A DNA stretch of 64,000 nt from positions 26,390 to 90,389 of the forward strand of contig JAESUM010000059.1 of assembly GCA_016763075.1 (NCBI GenBank), written 5' to 3'. The DNA comes from Pseudomonadales bacterium (lineage in GTDB: Bacteria; Pseudomonadota; Gammaproteobacteria; Pseudomonadales; JAHRWD01). A program made the position numbers and the translations under genes. Below the pieces are notes generated by a model. It was not told the origin of the DNA. It did not search any database and saw only the letters and a list, made by a program, of their open reading frames with translations. Below are positions 38,237 to 47,303 of this stretch, one piece after another (within the stretch, counting starts at the first letter, position 1; each line of letters opens with the position of its first letter).

Positions 38237-40762
38237 GTGCAACCCAACCACCCAACACTACTCAAAGAAATCGCATCGAAAGTCGCAGAACATATCGAGC
38301 CCCTATACTCGAACTGCTTTGAAGGCGTCAACGATGAGCTTTTTGCACTTGCTGAAAAAGCCACCAACAACAAAATTCAGTCTGAAGTTTTCGATGGCAT
38401 GCGTGAAATTCGCTCCCGCCGGCAATCACTTGAAGACAATTTTTTCGAGGCTATTGAATCCACCGTAGACAACTTTTTCGCCAGTGAAAAGCTCGAACAG
38501 CCAACGCTCGATATTCTCGTACCAGAAAATGCTACCGGCGAGCTATCTCTAGTTGACCTGAAAGATTTAGACGAACGAATTGCCTATGGTAGCGCGGTTC
38601 AAAAAGCCAATGGTCTTTACTTTAATGCGCTTTTTGAGTTTAACCAACGCCTCGCTATTCTCAACAATGGCTATAAAATCGACGACCACTCGAATCCCTT
38701 CGGACCTGCTCGTCTTACTCAAATATTTGCAAATATAAATAAAGCCCTCGATATTTCGCAAATGCACCGCAATCTACTGCTAAAAACTTTCAGCACCTAT
38801 GTGCTCGAAGAACTAGAAGAATTGTACGCCCAATGTAATTCATTACTGATTGAAGCAGGCATACTACCTGACCTTAAATACGACGTTAGGAAACAGCCTC
38901 AATCAGCTCCTGAACAAACGACGCCAGAACAGCAACAGCCTGAAGTAGCACCCATTGAGCCGCCTGTTCAAGACCCTGCGGCGCAAGCACCATCAACTCA
39001 AGCACAACCTGGCGCCTCACAGCGGCCCTTCGAAACCAACGCATCGCCTGCTAGTTATTCGGTGCAACACGGTGATTCAGCGCCAGAGTTGTACCACTCC
39101 ATTCAAGAAATCTTATCCTCGCGTAGCGCAGATTCTTCATGGAGCTTGCAACCAAACCAATCCCAGCAAAAACCAGTTGGCGGCGAAGCCAAACCAGTGG
39201 CTAACGAAGCACCGGCGCAATCGGTTGGACAACGGAACTTTTCGCAACCAGACGGCACCATTCCGGTTAACGTTTTTGCCAGTGGCAGCCCAAGTTTTGC
39301 ACAGAATCCAATCGCTACTGACAACCCTTCTGCAGCTACTGGCGCACCGGCTCAGTACTACAACAATACCCAGCTAGTTAATGTTATCAGCTCGATGCAG
39401 CAACAGCGTTTGCCTGACCAATTGGTATTTGATGCGAATCATATTGAAGAAACCAAACAACAGTTCATTCAACAATTAAGTGCATCTGCAGACCCCGCTA
39501 ACCCACAAGAAATCAATGGCCTCGATGCAGATACGATCGATCTCATTGGCATGCTGTTTGAGTTTATGCTCAACGACCAAGACCTCTGCCCATCGGTGAA
39601 GGCATTATTAAGCCACCTTCACACACCCTTTTTGAAGGTAGCACTGCTCGACAAAGACTTCTTCACGCAACACAACCACCCAGCCCGTCAGCTGCTTAAC
39701 AGCATGGCTAAAGCCGGTGCGCGCTGGATAGAAGAAAACGACAAAGATCATGGCGCATTCCCAAAAATGAAGGCTGTGGTTGATCGTATTCTGCTGGAAT
39801 TCGACATTAACCTTGAGTTATTTTCTGAGCTTAATCACGATTTCAATCAATACATCGAGCAGTTACAAAAACGTTCGGACATTGCAGAAAAACGCGCCTC
39901 GGAGTCAATAAAAGGCAAAGAGAAACTGCGGCTAGCCCGAGACCAAGCCATAAGAGAAATCAATCAGCGCAGCCAAAACCGCTCTATACCCGAGTCTGTA
40001 GATCAATTTTTACGTCAGTGTTGGCTCGATATTTTGGTATTCACTCTACTGCGAAAAGGTGAAAAGCATCCACTTTGGGAAGAACAAAAAACGCTGATCG
40101 AACAACTTATATGGAGCACTACTCCTAAATCGACACAAAAAGAGCTTCAGCAAGTACGCAATAAAGTGGTTGATATCAGCCAGATCATTGCCCGCGGTTT
40201 TGAACAACTTGGGGGTTATCCAGGCAACAGCAAAGACTTGCTACGCAAAATTGCGGTGCTGCAAAACGAGCTAATAGATAACCCGCCCACTCAACAGCCA
40301 GAGCCTATTTCTGTAGTCCCGACGGCTAAAAAAGAAAAAACAGCTGTATCCTCAAAAACCACCACCGCTGAGTCGGTGGCTGGACCCAGTGCGGAGTCCA
40401 GCACTACTGCCAAAGCTAAAGCTGCTATAACGACTAAAGCCCCGACAAAGAAATTTTCTCCTGAGCTACTCGAGGCGATTAAACAACTTAGAGCCATCCC
40501 CTTTGGAACTTGGTTTCAATTCACGACCAATGCCCAAGGCGACACTATTAAAGGAAAACTCTCTTGGTACAGCCCGGCAACTTCGCGCTATATGTTTGTA
40601 AACGCGCGGGGCAAGCAGATCGCGGTACGTTCCATGTTATCACTGGCGAACAGCATGCGACTGGGCGATGCGGTAGTACTACAAGACAAAAAGAAACCGC
40701 TCGTTGATCGTGCAATGTTAGCTGTCTATGAACTGATCAAGGTACCAAAACCCATTGCTTAG
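38237..40762 (+). CDS. DUF1631 family protein (paralogue 1)
   Basis: A soluble 841-residue protein starting with GTG. It has the DUF1631 layout: an N-terminal helical segment (NDELFALAEKATNN, FDGMREIRSRR), a Pro/Gln/Ala-rich linker around residues 210-370, the central helical block with LLSHLHTPFLKVALLD and HNHPARQLLNSMA, then a second low-complexity linker (Lys/Ala/Thr-rich) and a C-terminal module of about 85 residues (YMFVNARGKQIAVRSM) that resembles a PilZ-like barrel. The paralogue at 58955-61408 shares all the conserved blocks. No enzymatic function is known to me. It is followed after 11 bp by a PilZ protein. Confidence 0.85.
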   Translation: MQPNHPTLLKEIASKVAEHIEPLYSNCFEGVNDELFALAEKATNNKIQSEVFDGMREIRSRRQSLEDNFFEAIESTVDNFFASEKLEQPTLDILVPENATGELSLVDLKDLDERIAYGSAVQKANGLYFNALFEFNQRLAILNNGYKIDDHSNPFGPARLTQIFANINKALDISQMHRNLLLKTFSTYVLEELEELYAQCNSLLIEAGILPDLKYDVRKQPQSAPEQTTPEQQQPEVAPIEPPVQDPAAQAPSTQAQPGASQRPFETNASPASYSVQHGDSAPELYHSIQEILSSRSADSSWSLQPNQSQQKPVGGEAKPVANEAPAQSVGQRNFSQPDGTIPVNVFASGSPSFAQNPIATDNPSAATGAPAQYYNNTQLVNVISSMQQQRLPDQLVFDANHIEETKQQFIQQLSASADPANPQEINGLDADTIDLIGMLFEFMLNDQDLCPSVKALLSHLHTPFLKVALLDKDFFTQHNHPARQLLNSMAKAGARWIEENDKDHGAFPKMKAVVDRILLEFDINLELFSELNHDFNQYIEQLQKRSDIAEKRASESIKGKEKLRLARDQAIREINQRSQNRSIPESVDQFLRQCWLDILVFTLLRKGEKHPLWEEQKTLIEQLIWSTTPKSTQKELQQVRNKVVDISQIIARGFEQLGGYPGNSKDLLRKIAVLQNELIDNPPTQQPEPISVVPTAKKEKTAVSSKTTTAESVAGPSAESSTTAKAKAAITTKAPTKKFSPELLEAIKQLRAIPFGTWFQFTTNAQGDTIKGKLSWYSPATSRYMFVNARGKQIAVRSMLSLANSMRLGDAVVLQDKKKPLVDRAMLAVYELIKVPKPIA

Positions 40763-40773
40763 ACTAAATCACT

Positions 40774-41106
40774 ATGACGAATAATCGCAGCAACGAACGA
40801 AAGCCTTGCACGCCAGAAATGACGGTTATTGATCTGGATACGGATCAAACAATCGGGAGATTACTCAATATTACGACCGATGGATTGATGCTGCTAAGCG
40901 TAATACCCATTGAACTAGAAAAATTGTACCGCTTCGAGATTAACCTATCATCCGCTATAGATGGCCACTCAGTACTGCGCTTAGGGGCTGACAGCCTTTG
41001 GAGCAACCCGCTAAATGACGATAAGAACTTCTGGACGGGCTTTCAAATTATTGATATTTCAGAACAAAACAAAAAGATCATTCAACATCTGGTAGACGAT
41101 TTATAA
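40774..41106 (+). CDS. PilZ domain protein
   Basis: A 110-residue single-domain PilZ protein, likely a cyclic-di-GMP receptor. The RxxxR motif is present as RSNER (Arg5, Arg9), followed by NITTDG, which fits the (D/N)xSxxG motif with Thr for Ser. The beta strands end with WTGFQIIDI, and a C-terminal helix (NKKIIQHLVDDL) follows. It lies 11 bp after the DUF1631 gene and 137 bp before the HDOD gene; the three may form a signalling unit. I infer that it binds c-di-GMP from the motifs only. Confidence 0.85.
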   Translation: MTNNRSNERKPCTPEMTVIDLDTDQTIGRLLNITTDGLMLLSVIPIELEKLYRFEINLSSAIDGHSVLRLGADSLWSNPLNDDKNFWTGFQIIDISEQNKKIIQHLVDDL

Positions 41107-41243
41107 CGCATTTTTTGACGTTATAAGCCACACTACTATTAACGAACGCGCTCTACGCAAACCACGATGGCTCAATACGTGAATCATTCACCAGAGCAAC
41201 CACTCCAAATTCAAGCTTAAAACCGACCAAGATACCAGACGCT

Positions 41244-42581
41244 ATGGCAGATCCAGAACAAACCGAACATGTCACACAGGAACAATTGCGACGCTTCAAG
41301 CCCTTTGCGGAGCTTGAAGCAGGCCAATTGTCGCTGCTGTGTAAGTCCCTCGAAGTTCATACCTCCAAGCCTCGAAACAAAATCGTTGAACTTGGTTCAA
41401 ACGACTCGTTAGAGCTTTTTTTATTGGATGGGAAACTCGGGCTAGAAGCTCGGGATGGAAAAAAATCGGTCATCTTAAGTAGCTCAGAAAGCGCCACCGT
41501 TGCCATCGCAAAAATGCGTCCACGCATGTACAGCATCATCACCTTGTCAGAAGTTAAATACTTACTGATAGAACCTGCTTTATTAAAAGCTGGACCCGCG
41601 CCTGTCAAACAAGCTAGCCAAAGTATTTCAAGCGACTCTTATCAAGTCGATATTCTTGGCGACAACAGCGGTTACCAAGTCGATATCCTTGATGATGACG
41701 GCAGCTACGAAGCAGACCAAAGCGAACAAGCTGACGAGTACCAAATCGATGAAATCTATTTTTCGATCGGTAGTGATCTTAAAAATGACAAGCTACCTCT
41801 GCCATCGTTACCCGATGTTGCAGTACGTATTCACGGCTTAATAGAAAGCGAATCTGCCAACGCAGAAACCATTGCCAACGCGGTTAACTCTGACCCAGCG
41901 ATTGCAGCAAAATTACTCAAAACAGCCAATAGCCCGCTATACCGCGGTGCATCGACGTTTGAGTCTACCCAAGCCGCCATTGTGCGTTTGGGGCTAGGTA
42001 CCACTCGCCAATTGATCACTACCTTCGCAATGCGCTCAGTATTCCAAAGCGATAACCCACTGCTCAACGAGCACATGAACCGCATCTGGAAGCACAGTAT
42101 TGACGTTGCCTCGTTAACTTACGTGTTGGCTCGTATTAACAGAGGGCTAAACCCCGAGCAAGCATTGCTTGCAGGCTTACTTCACGATGTTGGCGATATT
42201 GCGATCATCGCTTATGCAGAAAGCCACCCGTATATGCTCGCAAATGAAGATACCCTCACCACAGTAATGGATACCATGCGCAGTGAGATCGGCAGTATGA
42301 TTTTACGCAAATGGGAATTCCCAACAGAACTTAGCGACGCCGCTGAAAAAGCCGAAGAATGGATGAATGCTGGCAGCCTGAATATCAACTACGCAGACCT
42401 TGTGGTACTTGCACAGCTGCACTTGGGCATCTCCACCGGAACGGACGAATTACCTGACATCAGTTCGGTCCCTGCTTTTTTCAAACTCAAGAATCAAACA
42501 CTGACCGAAGATGGCAAGCTATCAATACTTGATGAAGCCGAAGAGCAAATTGCTGAAGTCAGACAACTGCTAACATCCTAG
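41244..42581 (+). CDS. HDOD domain protein with cyclic-nucleotide-binding-like N-terminus
   Basis: A 445-residue signalling protein. Residues 10-115 resemble a degenerate cyclic-nucleotide-binding domain (FKPFAELEAGQLSLLCKSL, then ELFLLDGKLGLEA). Residues 125-170 are an acidic linker with a near repeat (YQVDILGDNSG, YQVDILDDDGS). The rest is an HDOD domain: LPSLPDVAVRIHGL, AAKLLKTANSPLYRG, IVRLGLGTTRQL and AGLLHDVGDIAI. HDOD proteins lack the full HD catalytic set and act in signalling and c-di-GMP networks. It follows the DUF1631-PilZ pair on the same strand. Confidence 0.85.
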   Translation: MADPEQTEHVTQEQLRRFKPFAELEAGQLSLLCKSLEVHTSKPRNKIVELGSNDSLELFLLDGKLGLEARDGKKSVILSSSESATVAIAKMRPRMYSIITLSEVKYLLIEPALLKAGPAPVKQASQSISSDSYQVDILGDNSGYQVDILDDDGSYEADQSEQADEYQIDEIYFSIGSDLKNDKLPLPSLPDVAVRIHGLIESESANAETIANAVNSDPAIAAKLLKTANSPLYRGASTFESTQAAIVRLGLGTTRQLITTFAMRSVFQSDNPLLNEHMNRIWKHSIDVASLTYVLARINRGLNPEQALLAGLLHDVGDIAIIAYAESHPYMLANEDTLTTVMDTMRSEIGSMILRKWEFPTELSDAAEKAEEWMNAGSLNINYADLVVLAQLHLGISTGTDELPDISSVPAFFKLKNQTLTEDGKLSILDEAEEQIAEVRQLLTS

Positions 42582-42599
42582 CCCCGCAACACCTTCTGC

Positions 42600-42636
42600 A
42601 AAAAACCCGCTGGCTCTTATCTCAAAAGCCAACGGG
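42600..42636 (-). terminator. Terminator after pepN
   Basis: Arms 42627-42636 and 42606-42615 (CCCGTTGGCT with AGCCAGCGGG on the minus strand, one mismatch) are followed by TTTTTT on the minus strand. It lies about 60 bases after the pepN stop codon, between convergent genes. Confidence 0.7.
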
Positions 42637-42694
42637 CATAAAAACCGGCAACGTTAAACTCCGCTAAGCCAACTGAATCTTTTATTGAATAGCC

Positions 42695-45361
42695 TTAACC
42701 CAGGCTTTTGCTGGCGACTTCGTAAACATCTTTAGACAAATCACCTTTTTCAAGAATTCGCGATAACGATTCTTTCATCAGCGCCTGACGCGATGGATTA
42801 TGTTTACCCCACTGCGTTAAAGGTGTCAGTAAACGTGATGCAATCTGCGGGTTAATGCTATCGAGCCGGATGACTTGCTGCTCTAAAAACCGGTAGCCAT
42901 CACCGCTTTTTTGGTGGAAGTGCACTCGGTTTAACCCGCAGAACACCCCCACAACAGAACGTACTTTATTGGGGTTTCGAACATCAAAAGCATCGTGTTC
43001 AAGCAATGCTTTAACACGTGCTAATGCGCCGTCGCGCGGACAACCTGCCTGCAACGAAAGCCATTGATTCACAACCAATGGTTCATGTTTCCATGTCGCG
43101 TAAAACTGCTCTAACGCCTGGTTTGAAAGCTTCTCAGCCAACTCTATTTTCGAGTTCACTAATGCGCCAAGGGCCGCACTGACATCGGTCATATTGCCCG
43201 CTGCGCTTACTTGCTCGACCGCAACTTCCATCCAGCGTTGCTCGCCGCTCCAAACCAAATACTGCAGCGCTAAGTTTTTCAAACTACGCCGCGCCATTTG
43301 CTTGGGAACTGCCTGATAAGGCTCGTCACTGGTTTGCGCAGCGTACACTGCAGACAGTGGCTCGATCAGCGCTAACCCAAGGGCTTGTTTTACGAATTCT
43401 CGGGCGTTATGAATGGACTCCACATCAATCTCTTCCGACAGCTCCCATAAATAGGCTTCGGTTGGGATTAACAGCATTTTAGCCGCCAACTCCGGGTCTT
43501 GATCACTACTGGCCAGCACGGCTTTGTATATGGTAACCAAGTGCGCCGGTAACGCCAGCGTCTCGCCTTTTTTGAGTTTTTCTGCGAATTCAAAAATCAG
43601 ACTTACGAGTCGTTTTTGTAGCGCATCCCAACGGTTAAAACCATCGCTGTCATGCTGTGCAAGAAATTCTAAATCATCTGAGCTGTAATCAAACCCAAGC
43701 CTAATAGGTGCAGAAAAACCCCTTAGCAACGACGGGATTGGTTTAGCGCTTACATTTTCAAATACAAATTCTTGGCTTGTTTGTGTGACATGCAGCATGC
43801 AGCTGGTGTCAGCGCTTGGCTTAGCAGAATCGCCCTGTAGCGACAGGGCCAAATCCTTGCCATCTGCGTCCAATAATCCAACCAACAGTGGTATGTGAAA
43901 CGGCTGTTTTTCTGTTTGCCCGGGTGTTGCTGGGCAGCTTTGCTCAACTGTTAACTTATACTGCTGAGTCTTCGCATCGTACTGATCGGTAATGCTTAGC
44001 ACTGGCGTGCCCGACTGGGAATACCAGCGGCTGAACTGGGTAAGGTCAATTTGGTTCGCGTCTTCCAGCGCGCTCACAAAATCTTCGGTGGTAACTGCTT
44101 GACCATCGTGGCGGTCAAAATAAAGATCTGTTCCTTTACGAAAGCCCTGATCGCCAACTAAGTGATGCATCATCCGAATCAGCTCTGCACCTTTTTCGTA
44201 GATCGTCACGGTGTAAAAATTTGAGATTTCCATGAAGGCATCTGGCCGTACCGGGTGGGCCATGGGGCCAGCGTCTTCGGCAAATTGTACGGTGCGTAAG
44301 AGCGCGACGTCGTCGATACGCTTAACCGTTTTTGAGCCCATATCCGCAGAGAATTGGCTGTCTCGATACACCGTTAGGCCTTCTTTTAAACTCAACTGAA
44401 ACCAGTCTCTACAGGTCACACGGTTGCCAGACCAGTTATGAAAGTACTCGTGCGCAACAATCGCTTCAATGCGTTGATAGGTGGCATCTGTGGTGGTTTC
44501 TGGCTTGGCCAAAACGCAGGAACTGTTGAAAATATTAAGCCCTTTGTTTTCCATTGCGCCCATATTGAAAGCATCTACCGCAACGATCATGAAGATATCA
44601 AGGTCGTACTCGCGGCCGTATACCTCTTCGTCCCATTTCATAGAATGTTTGAGTGAATCTAGCGCATGCTGGCATTTATCGAGATCTTTCTCTTCAACAA
44701 ATATACGCAGGGTTACATTACGGCCCGAGCAAGTTTCAAAGCTGTCTTCAATAAATTCTAGTTTCCCAGCGACCAACGCAAACAAGTACGCCGGCTTCAT
44801 GTGCGGGTCCAACCATTTAACGCTGTGCCGGCCATCAGGCAACACGGCGCTATCGATTAGATTACCGTTTGATAACAACACTGGGTTATTGCTTTGATTC
44901 GCGATAATTTCCGTGGTGAAGCGCGACATCACATCTGGGCGATCCAAATAATAAGTGATGCGCCGAAACCCCTGTGCTTCACACTGCGTACAATGCATAC
45001 CATCTGAAATATAGAGGCCTTCCAGTGCGGTGTTTTCAATCGGTTTAATACGTACTTGGATCTCCAACAAAAACTGATCCGTTACCTGTTCAATCGTCAG
45101 GGTTTCAGCGGTCATGCTGTACTGCTCTTCACTCAAGGTTTTGCCGTCGAGTACAACTTTAATCAACTCTAATTCTTGACCGTCTAATACCAGTGCCGGT
45201 TGATTCCATGTCTCAACCGCGGGGTTTCGAACAAAACGTAACTGCGATGAAACCAGCGTTGTTTCATCTTCCAGTTCAAACTTCAAATCGGTTGATTCGA
45301 TCAGGTAATTAGGAGGCTGATAGTCTTTTAGATAGGTTGTCGTAGCTTGACGTTCTCGCAT
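42695..45361 (-). CDS. pepN: Aminopeptidase N
   Basis: PepN is a zinc aminopeptidase of family M1 that removes N-terminal residues from cytosolic peptides. The 888-residue protein has the substrate-binding GAMENKGLNIF motif and the zinc site HEYFHNWSGNRVTCRDWFQL with a downstream Glu in LKEGLTVYRD. The N-terminal region begins with YLKDYQPPNYLI, and the helical C-terminal domain follows as in E. coli PepN. The length is normal for the gammaproteobacterial form. It is followed by a terminator and preceded by a rhomboid gene 13 bp away on the same strand. Confidence 0.95.
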   Translation of the reverse strand: MRERQATTTYLKDYQPPNYLIESTDLKFELEDETTLVSSQLRFVRNPAVETWNQPALVLDGQELELIKVVLDGKTLSEEQYSMTAETLTIEQVTDQFLLEIQVRIKPIENTALEGLYISDGMHCTQCEAQGFRRITYYLDRPDVMSRFTTEIIANQSNNPVLLSNGNLIDSAVLPDGRHSVKWLDPHMKPAYLFALVAGKLEFIEDSFETCSGRNVTLRIFVEEKDLDKCQHALDSLKHSMKWDEEVYGREYDLDIFMIVAVDAFNMGAMENKGLNIFNSSCVLAKPETTTDATYQRIEAIVAHEYFHNWSGNRVTCRDWFQLSLKEGLTVYRDSQFSADMGSKTVKRIDDVALLRTVQFAEDAGPMAHPVRPDAFMEISNFYTVTIYEKGAELIRMMHHLVGDQGFRKGTDLYFDRHDGQAVTTEDFVSALEDANQIDLTQFSRWYSQSGTPVLSITDQYDAKTQQYKLTVEQSCPATPGQTEKQPFHIPLLVGLLDADGKDLALSLQGDSAKPSADTSCMLHVTQTSQEFVFENVSAKPIPSLLRGFSAPIRLGFDYSSDDLEFLAQHDSDGFNRWDALQKRLVSLIFEFAEKLKKGETLALPAHLVTIYKAVLASSDQDPELAAKMLLIPTEAYLWELSEEIDVESIHNAREFVKQALGLALIEPLSAVYAAQTSDEPYQAVPKQMARRSLKNLALQYLVWSGEQRWMEVAVEQVSAAGNMTDVSAALGALVNSKIELAEKLSNQALEQFYATWKHEPLVVNQWLSLQAGCPRDGALARVKALLEHDAFDVRNPNKVRSVVGVFCGLNRVHFHQKSGDGYRFLEQQVIRLDSINPQIASRLLTPLTQWGKHNPSRQALMKESLSRILEKGDLSKDVYEVASKSLG

Positions 45362-45374
45362 AATTTATTGCTCT

Positions 45375-46247
45375 TTATTTCCGAAAAATTTCTAAGGTTT
45401 TGGTCAATGCAACGAACACCACTGCTATTACCAAACCCGCTACCAAACCTGAAGCATGCGCAGTATTTGCGATGGCTCCAAACCCCAATAAAGTGATCAC
45501 ACCCGAATAACCTAACGCGAGCCACAGCAGTAAAAAGAACACCACGCCTTTATTGATTGCGAACGCTTCTTTTGGGCGTAATAAATTCCACAGCCAACAA
45601 TAGCCAAGCAGGCCATAAATCACCCCTGACATGCCGCCAAAAAAACCACCTTTAACCGCAATAGCTTGGGCAATATTGGATGCCAACCCAATCACAAAAA
45701 CTAAAAACAGTACCGCTAAGCTGCCTTGAGATTGTTCAATGCGACGCCCTAACTCCCATAACCAAAGCATATTGAAGGCAATATGCAACACGCTAAAATG
45801 AATAAAAACAGGCGTAATCATGCGCCAAGGCTGCCCGTCTGGCATGGAAAGAAGCATATCTTGCTGGATATGAGTGACCTCTAGAAAGGTAAATAAACCC
45901 ACAATCGCAAGCTGATCGCCTAACTGGGTTATTAGTGCAACGACTAAACAGACCAACACCAATAACAAGGTTACCGGTGAGCGTGAAAATTCCAGCAACA
46001 GCAACCAGCGAGTGGCTTCTCCATTTTGCTGAGCAGGTTTAGTCACGGTTTTAAGCACTTCGTCGTATTGGCCATTTTGAAACTGCTGATACACATGTTG
46101 AACCTGTGCGACATCAGCTTGCTGGGCAACCCACACCACCTGCCGGCCGGAGCTTTCGCTAATACGATGGCGAATGCCATATTGGCCCAGCACGGTGCTG
46201 AAACCACTGAGGTTTTGACTGCTGTCTAGTTCAAGCGCGCTGATCAT
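45375..46247 (-). CDS. Rhomboid family intramembrane serine protease (GlpG-like)
   Basis: A 290-residue membrane protein with a soluble N-terminal domain of about 80 residues and six or more membrane helices. The catalytic dyad is visible: Ser207 in FGGMSGVIYG and His264 in NTAHASGLVAG. His155 and Asn159 in HIAFNMLWLW match the oxyanion-site residues of GlpG. The N-terminal domain (VWVAQQADVAQVQHVYQQF) resembles the cytosolic domain of GlpG. It lies between nadK and pepN, close enough on both sides (24 and 13 bp) for co-transcription. Confidence 0.88.
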   Translation of the reverse strand: MISALELDSSQNLSGFSTVLGQYGIRHRISESSGRQVVWVAQQADVAQVQHVYQQFQNGQYDEVLKTVTKPAQQNGEATRWLLLLEFSRSPVTLLLVLVCLVVALITQLGDQLAIVGLFTFLEVTHIQQDMLLSMPDGQPWRMITPVFIHFSVLHIAFNMLWLWELGRRIEQSQGSLAVLFLVFVIGLASNIAQAIAVKGGFFGGMSGVIYGLLGYCWLWNLLRPKEAFAINKGVVFFLLLWLALGYSGVITLLGFGAIANTAHASGLVAGLVIAVVFVALTKTLEIFRK

Positions 46248-46271
46248 TGAGAGTCCATTCCTTGGCTGAGT

Positions 46272-47150
46272 TCACGCTAAACGACTACCCCAACCCAGTT
46301 TGTTTCGGCAAACTTCGTAGTAGTTGTGGTCCATTAAATGCACTAATCGTAATTTATGTGGGTACTTTCGAATATAGATAACGTCGCCGGGCACAACGGT
46401 GAAGTTGTCTTGGCCATCGCAACTTACCTGCAAGTCTGAATGATTTTCTTCGCTTACGACAATTTTTATTTCGCTACCGCCGGATACCACAATTGGGCGG
46501 TTGGTAAGCGTATGCGGGAACATTGGCACCAGCACCATGGCATCTAATGACGGGTGCATAATAGGCCCCCCAGCGGACAACGCATAAGCAGTCGAGCCTG
46601 TTGGAGTCGCTATTATCAAGCCATCGGAACGCTGGCTGTAAACAAACAAACCATCAATAAAGAGTTCGAATTCGATCATTCGAGTAGCCATACCTGGCAA
46701 CAACACAATATCGTTTAGCGCATGCCCAACACCTGCAGGTTCGCCGATTCGCTCGATACTCACTTCCAGCAGGAAGCGGTTTTCCAGAATATAATTCCCA
46801 CCTAAAACCTGCTCTAAGCCAGCTTCTAAGTTCGAAGGTGAGATATCAGTCAGGAACCCTAATCGGCCACGATTAACCCCCAACATAGGTACTTTATGAC
46901 GAGCCAACGCTCGCGCAGCGCCCAGCATACTGCCGTCGCCGCCAACCACGATAACCAAATCAACGGCTTCGCTGAGTTGCTGGTGGTCGCACACCTGTAA
47001 ACCGTGATTCGGCAATGCTGTTGCGGTTTGCTCTTCGATGAAGACATTGAGCCCTCGGGACAGAAGGTAGTCTTTAATAACCTTAATCGACTGCACCACG
47101 GCAGAGTTTTCTACTCTGCCGATCAAACCAATGTTTTTGTATTGTTCCAT
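46272..47150 (-). CDS. nadK: NAD kinase
   Basis: NadK phosphorylates NAD+ to NADP+. The 292-residue protein has the GGDGSMLGAAR motif, NRGRLGFLTDI, the catalytic-site segment ATPTGSTAYALSAGG and a C-terminal barrel with SCDGQDNFTV. The length is normal for the bacterial enzyme. It starts the short nadK-rhomboid-pepN run on the minus strand. Confidence 0.95.
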   Translation of the reverse strand: MEQYKNIGLIGRVENSAVVQSIKVIKDYLLSRGLNVFIEEQTATALPNHGLQVCDHQQLSEAVDLVIVVGGDGSMLGAARALARHKVPMLGVNRGRLGFLTDISPSNLEAGLEQVLGGNYILENRFLLEVSIERIGEPAGVGHALNDIVLLPGMATRMIEFELFIDGLFVYSQRSDGLIIATPTGSTAYALSAGGPIMHPSLDAMVLVPMFPHTLTNRPIVVSGGSEIKIVVSEENHSDLQVSCDGQDNFTVVPGDVIYIRKYPHKLRLVHLMDHNYYEVCRNKLGWGSRLA

Positions 47151-47303
47151 CCAAAAGCCTCACCACAATTAGCGGGCAATTATCTAAGACTATGGAAAGA
47201 GGAGCAAACCCTTTGATTAATTAAATCAGCCTTTCGGCGTAAAGATTTACTAAAGGAAGGTTGTCAGCACTCAATACGAGTAAATATGGCTCGTTAAGGC
47301 TCG

